Positions 53,619 to 61,734 of a stretch of DNA of 64,000 nt are shown here, piece by piece. The notes beneath the pieces were generated by a model. It saw nothing but the letters and a program-made list of their open reading frames with translations, was not told the origin of the DNA and made no database searches. Source of the DNA: Halioglobus sp. GTDB taxonomy: Bacteria > Pseudomonadota > Gammaproteobacteria > Pseudomonadales > Halieaceae. Position numbers and translations under genes: made by a program. The DNA lies in the NCBI GenBank assembly GCA_029287595.1, contig JARFQU010000137.1:18829-82828 (forward strand), given 5' to 3'. Position 1 is the stretch's first letter, and each line of letters begins with the position of its first letter.

Positions 53619-55439
53619 GTGAAAGTTTCTGGCATCCGGCAGTGGGGCCTGGCCGCCTCGCTGTTATTGGCATTTTCAATTGCCGGGGTTCAGGCAAGTG
53701 AGGAGATTGAGGCGCTCATCGATGCGCCACCCGCTGCGGGTCCACGCCCGAATATCGTTTTTATCCTGGCAGACGATCTGGGTTACACCGACATTGCCCC
53801 CTATGGCAGCGAGGTGAACACGCCCACACTGTCGGCCCTGGCAGAGCGGGGGGTGCGGTTCACCAACTACCACACCGCCGCCAACTGCGCCCCGGCCCGG
53901 GCCATGTTGCTCACCGGTGTGGACAACCACCTGGCGGGGGTGCCGAATATTCCTGAAATGCTGGCACCCGAGCAGCGTACTCACGCCCACTACCAGGGCG
54001 TGCTGGGTGACAATGTGGTGACCGTGGCCACCCTGCTGGAAGATGCCGGCTATCACACCTATATGGCGGGCAAGTGGCACCTGGGGGCCACCCCGGATAA
54101 GCGTCCCAGCCGGCGCGGTTTTCAGCGCACGGTGGCGTTGATGGATTCCGGCGCCGACAACTGGGAGCAGCGTCCTTACCTGCCCCTGTACGACCAGGCC
54201 AACTGGTTTGCCGACGGTGAGCGCATCACCTTGCCTGAGGACTTCTATTCTTCACGCTTCCTGATCGACAAAACCATTGAGTTTATTGATAGCAACCTGG
54301 AAGACGGCAAGCCGTTTTTTGCCTATGTGCCTTTCCAGGCTGTGCACATACCAGTGCAGGCGCCACAGGAGTACATCGACAAATATATGGGAGTGTACGA
54401 CGCAGGCTGGGATTCACTGCGCAATCAGCGCCTGGAACGGGCTGTGGAGCTAGGCATAGTGCCACCGGATACCGCCATGGTGGATATGGCGACCACAGAT
54501 GATTGGGACGCCCTTGATGCGCAGCGCAAGCGTTATGAGGCCAAGCGCATGGCGGTCTATGCAGGCATGATCGAAGCCATGGACTTTCATATCGGTCGCC
54601 TGGTGGAGTACCTCAAGTCACAGGGGCAGTACGAAAATACCATTTTCATTGTTACCTCGGATAACGGTAGCGAAGGCAGCGGCCCCGCTGACCCGATGGC
54701 CTTCCCCGTCAACCTCGGCCCCGGACGGCTTGGTTACCACCTGGATTATGATCGCCTGGGCCTGAAGGGTAGTTACAATACGATCAGCCCCAGCTTTGCC
54801 AGCGCCGCAGCCAGCCCCCTTTCGTTTTACAAGTTTTACACGGGGGAGGGCGGCATGCGCGTGCCGTTGATCATTGCCGGTGAGCCTTTGCCACAGACCG
54901 GTGAGCTGAATCGTGCATTTACCTGGGCTACAGATATAACCCCCACCATCCTGTCCATGGCCGGCGTCGCACAGCCCGGCGAGCGCTATGCCGGAAGGCC
55001 GGTATTGCCCATGATCGGCCGTGACCTGACGCCGTTGCTAACAGGGGAGGCTGAACGGGTTTATAGCGAGGATGATGCGGTGGGCTACGAACTAACGGGT
55101 CATGCGGCCCTGTTCCAGGCCGATTATAAATTGGTGGTCAACCAGCCGCCCCTGGGCGATGGCCAGTGGCGGCTGTTCAATATTGTCGCTGACCCTGGAG
55201 AGACCGTAGATCTTGCCAGTACCCACCCGGTCATCTTCCAACGCATGTTGTCCCGCTATCAGCGCTACGAGCGCGAGAACGGCGTGCTGCCCCTGCCCGC
55301 TGGCTATACCCAGATGAAACAGCTGGTGTCCAATACGCTACAGACCCAGTACCGCGAGGGAATACTGTTGTTCCTGCTCGCTCTGCTGGTGTTGTTACCA
55401 TTTTATGTCGCCTATCGAATGAAAAAGGGATCGTACTGA
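53619..55439 (+). CDS. Sulfatase (arylsulfatase type), membrane-attached
   Basis: A protein of about 606 residues of the alkaline-phosphatase/sulfatase superfamily. After a signal peptide, the metal motif PNIVFILADDLGYTD (Asp pair) begins at about residue 45, and the formylglycine site CAPAR has Cys90 (C-x-P-x-R). KWHLG and SDNGSEGSG supply further active-site residues. A C-terminal hydrophobic helix (ILLFLLALLVLLPFYVAYR) suggests anchoring. Activation needs a formylglycine-generating enzyme, which is not in the window. Start is GTG 53619 (TTG 53616 possible), with GAAGAG ahead. Its stop overlaps the next start by one base. Confidence 0.92.
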   Translation: MKVSGIRQWGLAASLLLAFSIAGVQASEEIEALIDAPPAAGPRPNIVFILADDLGYTDIAPYGSEVNTPTLSALAERGVRFTNYHTAANCAPARAMLLTGVDNHLAGVPNIPEMLAPEQRTHAHYQGVLGDNVVTVATLLEDAGYHTYMAGKWHLGATPDKRPSRRGFQRTVALMDSGADNWEQRPYLPLYDQANWFADGERITLPEDFYSSRFLIDKTIEFIDSNLEDGKPFFAYVPFQAVHIPVQAPQEYIDKYMGVYDAGWDSLRNQRLERAVELGIVPPDTAMVDMATTDDWDALDAQRKRYEAKRMAVYAGMIEAMDFHIGRLVEYLKSQGQYENTIFIVTSDNGSEGSGPADPMAFPVNLGPGRLGYHLDYDRLGLKGSYNTISPSFASAAASPLSFYKFYTGEGGMRVPLIIAGEPLPQTGELNRAFTWATDITPTILSMAGVAQPGERYAGRPVLPMIGRDLTPLLTGEAERVYSEDDAVGYELTGHAALFQADYKLVVNQPPLGDGQWRLFNIVADPGETVDLASTHPVIFQRMLSRYQRYERENGVLPLPAGYTQMKQLVSNTLQTQYREGILLFLLALLVLLPFYVAYRMKKGSY

Positions 55440-56569
55440 TGACAGATGTACACCGCCTGTACGCCATAACCCATTCACTCTACTCAGGCAGGGCTCGCGC
55501 CTACCTGATCAAGCAGGGTATCCCGTTTCAGGAATTGTCCACGGGGCATGAGAGCTTCAAGGCTGAGGTTCTGCCCAAGGGTAAGTTGCCCACCATACCC
55601 ACGCTGGTGACCCCGGCATTTGAGGTGATTCGCGATGGCGCCGCCATTATCGAGCACTTCGAAGCGGCCAATGGTCGCCCCTGCCAGCCCGCGGGCCCAC
55701 GCCAGCAGATCATCAGCGCATTGTTTGATGTGATCGGCACCGATGGGCTGTTGCGCCCGGCTATGCACTATCGCTGGAATTACCCGGAGGAGAACCTGGA
55801 GTTTGTTGGATACCACTTCCTGCACTCCCAGCGCGATACGCCCCAGCGGCAGGACAAAACCGATTACATGATGGATCGAATGCGCTACGCGGCGCAGATT
55901 TTCGGCGTTACCGAACAGTCGCAGGGGCTGGTGGAAGAACTCTACCTGGAGTATCTCGATGCGCTCAATGGCCACTTTGAGCAGTACCCCTACCTGCTGG
56001 GTTGGCAGCCCTGTATCGGCGACTTCGGCCTGCTCGCGCCCATGTATGCCCACCTGGGAAGAGATCCCCACCCGGCGCGCTTGATGCAGCAGCGCGCAAC
56101 GCGCGTCTATCGCTGGGTTGAGCGAATGAACCGGGCAGACCAGGATGTGCCGGAGTATTTCACGCCGGGAACGGAATTCCTGGCGAACGATGAGGTCCCG
56201 GAAACCCTGCTGGCGGTAGTGCGCGTGCTGGCGGAGGATTTTGTACCCGAGACCCGCGCTGCCGCCGAATGCATCAATGACTGGCTGGCCCAGCACAAGC
56301 CCGAGGCCGGAACCGCCGCTGTAGGTCGGCTGGCCAACCCCCTGGGGAATGGCGAGTTTACCGTGCGCGGGCAAACCATCAGCGCCCTGGCCCAACCCTA
56401 CCGTTTTTACCTGCTGCAGCGTGTGCAGGCAATATATGCGGGCCTTGCCGCGACTGACCAGGCATCGGTGAAGCAAATGCTCCAGGCCTGCGGTATGTCC
56501 GACATCCTGTCCATCAAACTGGACAGGCAGCTGGAACGATCTGACAACCTGGAGGTTTGGCAGGCCTGA
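55439..56569 (+). CDS. GST-fold protein with C-terminal extension (second of two)
   Basis: A 376-residue protein sharing the layout of the gene at 44408: GST N-terminal domain (RLYAITHSLYSGRARAYLIKQGI, then LPTIPTLVTPAFEVIRDGAAIIEHFE), GST C-terminal helical domain ending near IGDFGLLAPMYAHLG, and an extra C-terminal domain of about 120 residues. Its segment VPETLLAVVRVLAEDFVPETRAAAECINDWL resembles the equivalent segment of the first protein. It starts immediately after the sulfatase gene (ATGA overlap), so they are translationally coupled. Glutathione-dependent conjugation or dehalogenation is plausible but not shown. Confidence 0.87.
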   Translation: MTDVHRLYAITHSLYSGRARAYLIKQGIPFQELSTGHESFKAEVLPKGKLPTIPTLVTPAFEVIRDGAAIIEHFEAANGRPCQPAGPRQQIISALFDVIGTDGLLRPAMHYRWNYPEENLEFVGYHFLHSQRDTPQRQDKTDYMMDRMRYAAQIFGVTEQSQGLVEELYLEYLDALNGHFEQYPYLLGWQPCIGDFGLLAPMYAHLGRDPHPARLMQQRATRVYRWVERMNRADQDVPEYFTPGTEFLANDEVPETLLAVVRVLAEDFVPETRAAAECINDWLAQHKPEAGTAAVGRLANPLGNGEFTVRGQTISALAQPYRFYLLQRVQAIYAGLAATDQASVKQMLQACGMSDILSIKLDRQLERSDNLEVWQA

Positions 56570-56594
56570 TGTTCACCCGAGTACCCATAAAAAA

Positions 56595-56620
56595 AGGCAT
56601 AGTCCAGAAGTGCTATGCCT
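56595..56620 (-). terminator. Terminator of the TonB receptor gene
   Basis: On the minus strand, an eight-base stem (AGGCATAG with its complement) closes a ten-base loop and is followed by a T-run (the A-run at 56588-56595). It lies about 50 bases past the TonB receptor stop and about 25 bases past the GST-like stop on the other strand. Confidence 0.8.
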
Positions 56621-56669
56621 CAAAAGGTGAGAACGCCCGTGTCAGTGCAGCGCTCCGTCCCTGGATGGT

Positions 56670-58910
56670 TCAGAAGTCATAGCGCAGGGTAGCGCCGTAA
56701 GTGCGCGGCGGTGCCAGGAAGTAGGCGTCCATACCCGTAATGAAGAAGGTCGAGGCCGTCTGGGTGGCGTACTCGTCGTCGGTCAGGTTCTTGCCCCAGA
56801 TTGAGACGTTCCAGTTGTCGTTGCGCCAGCCCAGTTTGGTGTTGACCAGGTTCCTGTCGTCGAAGTCCGAATCCCGCAGTTCATCTTGCGTGGCTACGTT
56901 GGTGCTGTGGTCATCCATGTAGCTGTAGTCGGTGCGCCAGTAAATACCGCCGTCACCCAGTGGAAACACCAGGGTTGCTGCCAGATTGCCGCTGTAATCC
57001 GCGGTGAACGGCAGTTCAGCGCCGTCCTCCGGGCCGTCGGTGATCTCATACTTATGCATGTAGAGTAAGCCGGCGCTCAATGTCAGGTTCGGCAGGGGCA
57101 TCGCCTCCAGTTGGAAATCCAGTCCCGAGGTTTCTACTTCCGCTTCATTGGAGACGAATGAGCCAACACCACTCTCCAACTGGCGCTGTGACTGGAACTC
57201 GTCGATCTCGGTGTAAAACGCGGCGGCGTTGATTCGCAACCTGGCATCCAGCAGCGTGGACTTCACACCCAGTTCATAGGTAGTGGTTTCCTCGTCGTCG
57301 AATTCCCGTTCTTCCGGTGTACCGTTGATCGATTGGAAGCCGCCGGACTTGGTGCCGGTAGCGGCGCTTGCGTAGATCATGCTGTCATCGCCGATATCCT
57401 TGGCTGCGCGGATCATCCAGTCCACGTTGTCCGAGCTGCGATCCAGGTTGGCGTCAATGGGGGTGGATACGGAGTCGAGGAATGACCGGCCCAGCAGTTG
57501 ATCGGACAATGCGGTTGAATTGGTCTGGCTGAACAGGTCCGACTCCTTTTCCTCGTCGCTCCAGCGCAGGCCGCCGGTGAGGTGCCAGCTGTCGCCGATG
57601 TGCCAGGTCGCCTGGCTGAACACAGCGATAGTGTCGGTGTCCTGCTCGAAGTCTACCACCAGGTTATCACCGGGCTGGGCGACAAAACCAATATTTCCGG
57701 GAGGAAAGGGAGTCCCGGGCGGGAATGTCTGCTGATTACCAATGGTTTCAAAGTCATCGCCGATGAAGACGAAGGGCTTGTTACCGCCCCGCTTGGTGGT
57801 CTGCTCGTAGTAGAACAGCCCTACCATGTAGTCGACGTTGTCACCGGCCGAAGCGGTGAGGCGTAGTTCCTGGGACAGGCTGTCGCCGGAAAAGTCATCG
57901 TTGCGTAAGGTGAGGACATCGAGCTGCGAACGGTCAGGATCCTGGGTCACGCTGTAGTCGTAATCGTTCCAGGCGGTGATGGATTTGATTTCACCCCAAC
58001 CGGTGTCGTAGTCGATGGTCATCGACAGCAGGTCTGATTCCATGTCGAAGCTGTTGTCCACACCGGGTGCCACGTCATAGTCATAGGGGTCGTTCTTGTC
58101 CGGGCGAAAACCCTGGGCGGCGAGCTCGTCGTTGACTGATTCACTCTGTATCGCGTCTGCTGCGCAGCACGTGGTGTCGCGGTCGATATGGTTGCCGCTG
58201 AGCAGTATGCTCAGTGAATCCGTGGGCTCCCACAGCAGCTTGCCCTGAATTTTCCAGTCATCGGCGTCGTTGAGGTCGTCCCCCGCGCTGTTATCATAGT
58301 AACCGTCGCGCTCGTGAATATTCCCCGACAGTCTAAAGGCCAGCGTATCGGTCAGTGGCCCCGAGGCGGAGGCGGTGAGGCGGTACATGCTGTAATCGCC
58401 GGCGGAAGCCTCCACGTAACCTTCGAACTCATCAATATTGGGCATCTTGGTGATGACGCTGATGGCGCCGGCATTGGTGTTCTTGCCGTACAGCGTGCCC
58501 TGGGGCCCCTGCAGTACTTCAATGCGTTCGATATCGGTGAGATCTGACATGCCAAGGCCCGAGCGGCCAAAGAACACGCCGTCTACGAACAGTCCGACGG
58601 AAGGTTCCAGCGCCGGGTCAGTCTGCGCCGTGCCGATACCGCGGATCGTCATACGGGCATTAAACGGGCTCTGGTTGACGTTAATGTTGAGCGCGGGTGT
58701 CATGATGGCCAGGTCCCCGGCGTTATTGATGCCCGCCTCCTGGATGGTCTCAGCGCTGAACGCGTTCACCGCAACTGGAATATCCTGCAGGCTCTCTGCA
58801 CGCTTGGTGGCGGTTACTATCACTTCTTCCAGGGCGCCGGTTTGGGCGAACGCTCCCGTACCATAGATTGCAAGGACGAGGGCAGAGGCAAGGGATTTCA
58901 TTTTGTTCAT
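56670..58910 (-). CDS. TonB-dependent outer-membrane receptor
   Basis: A 746-residue receptor. Signal peptide ends near FAQTG (about residue 24), then a TonB-box-like segment LEEVIVTATKR (about residues 27-37), the plug domain (about residues 40-160; IRGIGTAQTDPALEPSVG, ERIEVLQGPQGTLYGKN), and a beta-barrel ending in LRYDF. The SLQDIPVAVNAFS start of the plug is common in receptors of this group from marine bacteria. Ligand unknown; the neighbouring sulfatase and dehalogenase genes suggest organic substrates rather than iron. Start is the ATG at 58908-58910 with AAGGAGC ahead; the frame extends further but carries no signal peptide there. Confidence 0.95.
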   Translation of the reverse strand: MNKMKSLASALVLAIYGTGAFAQTGALEEVIVTATKRAESLQDIPVAVNAFSAETIQEAGINNAGDLAIMTPALNINVNQSPFNARMTIRGIGTAQTDPALEPSVGLFVDGVFFGRSGLGMSDLTDIERIEVLQGPQGTLYGKNTNAGAISVITKMPNIDEFEGYVEASAGDYSMYRLTASASGPLTDTLAFRLSGNIHERDGYYDNSAGDDLNDADDWKIQGKLLWEPTDSLSILLSGNHIDRDTTCCAADAIQSESVNDELAAQGFRPDKNDPYDYDVAPGVDNSFDMESDLLSMTIDYDTGWGEIKSITAWNDYDYSVTQDPDRSQLDVLTLRNDDFSGDSLSQELRLTASAGDNVDYMVGLFYYEQTTKRGGNKPFVFIGDDFETIGNQQTFPPGTPFPPGNIGFVAQPGDNLVVDFEQDTDTIAVFSQATWHIGDSWHLTGGLRWSDEEKESDLFSQTNSTALSDQLLGRSFLDSVSTPIDANLDRSSDNVDWMIRAAKDIGDDSMIYASAATGTKSGGFQSINGTPEEREFDDEETTTYELGVKSTLLDARLRINAAAFYTEIDEFQSQRQLESGVGSFVSNEAEVETSGLDFQLEAMPLPNLTLSAGLLYMHKYEITDGPEDGAELPFTADYSGNLAATLVFPLGDGGIYWRTDYSYMDDHSTNVATQDELRDSDFDDRNLVNTKLGWRNDNWNVSIWGKNLTDDEYATQTASTFFITGMDAYFLAPPRTYGATLRYDF

Positions 58911-59077
58911 TGCGGTGCTCCTTTTAATATTTAGAATTATATTGATATGGCATAAAATATGACATAATCTACTGGCACACAGTATGTTAATATTTAAAAA
59001 AAGGCAAGCCCTATCACGAATTAGTGCCGCAGGGATGCAAAGCGGCGCCATTAGACCCCAAGGAGATTTATCAGAAT

Positions 59078-60100
59078 ATGGAATTCAAACGTACACCCGA
59101 CGAGCGCTTCCACGGCCTGGTCGATTACCCTTTCCAGCCTAACTACCTGCAGGTAGACGACACAGAGGGGGGAGAGCTGCGCATCCACTACCTTGATGAA
59201 GGGCCATCCGACGGCGATGTGGTGCTGTTACTGCACGGCCAGCCCGCCTGGAGCTACCTATACCGCCACATGATCCCGCCGCTGGTGGAGGCTGGCTTCA
59301 GGGTGATCGCGCCGGACCTGGTGGGCTTTGGTCGCTCAGACAAGCCGACCCGGATTGAGGACTACACCTACGCCCGTCACGTGGCCTGGATGAGCGACTG
59401 GTTGACCCAGTTGGATCTCAACGGCATCACCGTATTCTTCCAGGACTGGGGCAGCCTGATCGGGTTGCGCCTGGTGGCGGCGTTCCCGGAGCGCTTTGCC
59501 GGGGTGGTGCTGGCCAATGGAGGCCTTCCCGCCGGACTAGTTCCAGAGGAATTCTCCGCGCCCCTGAAAGATGCCTATAAAACCTTACCGGTTGTTAAGG
59601 CGGAGGAATTAGACGCGCTGTTCCGTGATCGGTCCGGCGTGCCGGGCTTCCTCTATTGGCGTAAGTTCTGCGCCGAAAGTCCGGAAATATTGCGCCCCGG
59701 CGACGCAGTGATCGACGTCGTGGCTAGTGGGAAAACCTTCAGCGACGAAGAGAAAGCCGCCTTTAATGCGCCCTATCCCGATGAGTCCTATCTGGCTGGG
59801 GCGCGACGCTTCCCTTCGCTGGTGCCCTTGTTCCCCGATGAAGCAGAAGTCCCGGAGAACAAGGCGGCCTGGGAAGTGCTCAAGCAGTTTGATAAGCCTT
59901 TCATGTGTGCCTTTTCCGATGATGACCCGGTGACCGCCGGAGGAGACAAGGCGTTCCTTGACCGCGTACCCGGATGTCAGGGTGTTGAGCACCGAACCAT
60001 CACTTCCGCAGGGCATTTCCTGCAGCACGAACAGCCTGGGCAGTGTGTGCAGGCAATATTGGATCTGAAAAAGGGGAAAAAGGGGACAGACCACGTTTAA
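59078..60100 (+). CDS. Haloalkane dehalogenase (HLD-I type)
   Basis: A 340-residue alpha/beta-hydrolase with the haloalkane dehalogenase pattern. The oxyanion segment HGQPAWSYLYR is at residues 53-63. The nucleophile Asp123 with Trp124 lies in FFQDWGSLIG, at the position of DhlA Asp124-Trp125. The acid Asp is in AFSDDDPVTAG (about residues 281-283) and the base is His313 in SAGHFLQHEQ. Hydrolysis of C-halogen bonds to alcohols is predicted; an epoxide-hydrolase reading is less likely because of the Trp and the Asp-containing elbow. Start at 59078 has AGGAGATTTA. The last codons (KKGKKGTDHV) read through a REP sequence. Confidence 0.9.
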   Translation: MEFKRTPDERFHGLVDYPFQPNYLQVDDTEGGELRIHYLDEGPSDGDVVLLLHGQPAWSYLYRHMIPPLVEAGFRVIAPDLVGFGRSDKPTRIEDYTYARHVAWMSDWLTQLDLNGITVFFQDWGSLIGLRLVAAFPERFAGVVLANGGLPAGLVPEEFSAPLKDAYKTLPVVKAEELDALFRDRSGVPGFLYWRKFCAESPEILRPGDAVIDVVASGKTFSDEEKAAFNAPYPDESYLAGARRFPSLVPLFPDEAEVPENKAAWEVLKQFDKPFMCAFSDDDPVTAGGDKAFLDRVPGCQGVEHRTITSAGHFLQHEQPGQCVQAILDLKKGKKGTDHV

Positions 60101-60124
60101 AGGATTTAAACGTGGTCTGTCCCC
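60082..60124. repeat. Perfect paired REP, 20-bp arms
   Basis: GGGGACAGACCACGTTTAAA (60082-60101) and its complement (60105-60124) are separated by GGA. The left arm contains the stop codon of the haloalkane dehalogenase gene; the right arm ends 17 bases before the next start. Confidence 0.95.
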
Positions 60125-60141
60125 AAAAAAGAGGTTAGAAA

Positions 60142-60420
60142 ATGATTGATTACACCAAAAAGGGAGCGCTTCACCTGGTCACCATGAACGACGGCCCTAA
60201 TACCATCTGCCCGGACTGGCAGCAACGTATGCTGGAAATTCTGGACACAGCGGATGAAGCGATTGCAGCGGGCATAGCCGATGGCAAGGCACCTATGGAT
60301 GAACTTCTGGAGCAGGCCAAGGCCCTGGCCAGCCAACTGGGCACCAAAGAGCCGGGTATCTTCAAGACCCTCAAGCAGGCCTGGTTCGGGCCTACGGCTG
60401 ATGCCCTGGTGGCAAGCTAG
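60142..60420 (+). pseudogene. Crotonase-family gene reduced by a large internal deletion
   Basis: A 92-residue open frame. Residues 1-35 read as a crotonase N-terminus (MIDYTKKGALHLVTMND, then TICPDWQQRMLEILD), and residues from about 37 read as the C-terminal part of the same family (ADEAIAAGIADGKAPM through LASQLGTKEPGIFKTLKQAWFG). The middle of about 150 residues, including the oxyanion hole and catalytic region, is missing in frame. Full-length relatives are around 230-260 residues. A Shine-Dalgarno sequence (GAGG) is intact, so a short peptide may be made but not an active enzyme. Confidence 0.75.
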
Positions 60421-60438
60421 CGTGCATCCACCTGCGTC

Positions 60439-60458
60439 ATTCCCGCGAAGGCGGGAAT
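60439..60458. repeat. Second REP type, short palindrome
   Basis: ATTCCCGC-GAAG-GCGGGAAT, eight-base arms and a four-base loop, 18 bases after the crotonase remnant. The sequence GTCATTCCCGCGAAGGCGGGAATCC around it belongs to a repeat class widespread in proteobacteria and distinct from the GGGGACAGACCAC family. Confidence 0.7.
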
Positions 60459-60492
60459 CCACAACAAATAGTCCGAGAGACACTCTGGCCCT

Positions 60493-61203
60493 ATGATCAA
60501 AAAAATACTCGCCGCCCTTGTGGTAACAACACTCTGCCTGTTTTTGTTTCTGTTCTGGCTGGGATACTTTTCTTCACGACCTCCACTGACCACGGATCCC
60601 ACCACCCTGGCAGGTGACGGCAGCGCTCTCAACTATTGCGATCTGCCGGAACTCGATGGCAGCGGTAAACTGGCCGCGGATATTCCCAAGGGCAATACCC
60701 CGGGCTGCGGCTATTCCCATTTTCCTCTGCCGATACTGGCACAGTGCACAGAACCCCTGCCAGAGGGCGCAGACGATATCCGGGGTCTTTGGTTAGGGGT
60801 AAAGGGCGGTCATGTGGGGCACGTGGAGCGAGTGGAGCAATGCGGCAACCGCGTCGTCGTGACCTCCAGCGGGATTATCCACGACTACGGCCCCAACAGC
60901 ACGGCGGGCCTTAATACTAACGATACCGAGGGTTCGGTGCTGTTCACCCTCGGCGACAACGAGTATTGCATGCGCACTTCAGCCAGTATGATCTGGAATA
61001 ACGGGGTGCTGGATTTCCATGCTTTTGGTTGGGGTCCGGTAGTGGTGAAGCGCTACCTTCATCAAGGGCCAGATGGCGAACAGCTGGTGTGGGAATATGC
61101 CGATGGCAGCACCACGTATATGGACAGGATCTGCATCCTGCCCGAGGAACACAAAGTGCCCCGACCCAGGGGCAGGCGAACTGCTTTATTTAGCCGTCAG
61201 TAA
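60493..61203 (+). CDS. Hypothetical exported or membrane-anchored protein
   Basis: A 236-residue protein I do not recognise. An N-terminal hydrophobic helix (KILAALVVTTLCLFLFLFWLGYF) acts as signal or anchor. The remainder contains about six cysteines, probably paired in the periplasm, and a Gly-rich stretch (IRGLWLGVKGGHVGHVERVEQCG). No catalytic motif is evident. It sits between the crotonase remnant and a DUF1330-like gene on the same strand, in the sulfatase-rich region. Role unknown. Confidence 0.7.
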   Translation: MIKKILAALVVTTLCLFLFLFWLGYFSSRPPLTTDPTTLAGDGSALNYCDLPELDGSGKLAADIPKGNTPGCGYSHFPLPILAQCTEPLPEGADDIRGLWLGVKGGHVGHVERVEQCGNRVVVTSSGIIHDYGPNSTAGLNTNDTEGSVLFTLGDNEYCMRTSASMIWNNGVLDFHAFGWGPVVVKRYLHQGPDGEQLVWEYADGSTTYMDRICILPEEHKVPRPRGRRTALFSRQ

Positions 61204-61300
61204 CGAGTGTAGAGTTGAATGGGTGTAGCGACACCGTTTCAGGCTAAGCAAGCACTGAATTGTGCGGGAAGCTACCAGCAATTATGTAACAGGAAAAACG

Positions 61301-61729
61301 ATGGAAGTTATCAACAGAGTGTACCCCAATGAAGAGGAGATAAAGGGCTTTCTGGATCCCGGCACCGAGGGGCCGATCTGCATGGTCTATCTGCTCAAGT
61401 TCAAGGCAAAAGCAGAGTATGAAGATGGTCGCGAAACCGATCTCACCGGGCGTGAGGCTTACGAGCTATATACAAAGGGCGTAAAGAATTTGCTGCAAGG
61501 CGTTGGTGGGTGCATTGGCTTCGAGGGTGACGTGGAGCGCCTGACGTTGGGTGAAGTAGAGGAACTGTGGGACCTGGTAGCGCTGGCGGTATGGCCGTCG
61601 CGTCAGTTAATGCTCGAGGTTATGCAGTCACAGGGTATGCGGGAAATTGGGTTGCACCGCACCGCAGGATTGGCAGGACAACTCAATATCGAAACCGCCG
61701 GATTTGCCGGCCATTGGCTGGAGGGTTAG
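61301..61729 (+). CDS. DUF1330-like protein
   Basis: A protein of about 142 residues with the ferredoxin-like fold of the DUF1330/antibiotic-biosynthesis-monooxygenase-like group. It has an N-terminal strand (PICMVYLLKFKAKAEYEDG), helices around EAYELYTKGVKNLLQGVGG and a C-terminal segment (LWDLVALAVWPSRQLMLEVMQS) characteristic of the family. Function of DUF1330 proteins is unknown. I start it at ATG 61301 with ACAGGA ahead; the frame extends 13 codons upstream. The adjacent sulfatase begins five bases after its stop, so they are probably co-expressed. Confidence 0.78.
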   Translation: MEVINRVYPNEEEIKGFLDPGTEGPICMVYLLKFKAKAEYEDGRETDLTGREAYELYTKGVKNLLQGVGGCIGFEGDVERLTLGEVEELWDLVALAVWPSRQLMLEVMQSQGMREIGLHRTAGLAGQLNIETAGFAGHWLEG

Positions 61730-61734
61730 TTCAA

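Noticed and set aside
55484..56476. 330-codon minus-strand frame opposite the second GST-like gene
   Set aside because: Composition looks random and the GST-like gene on the plus strand has clear family features.
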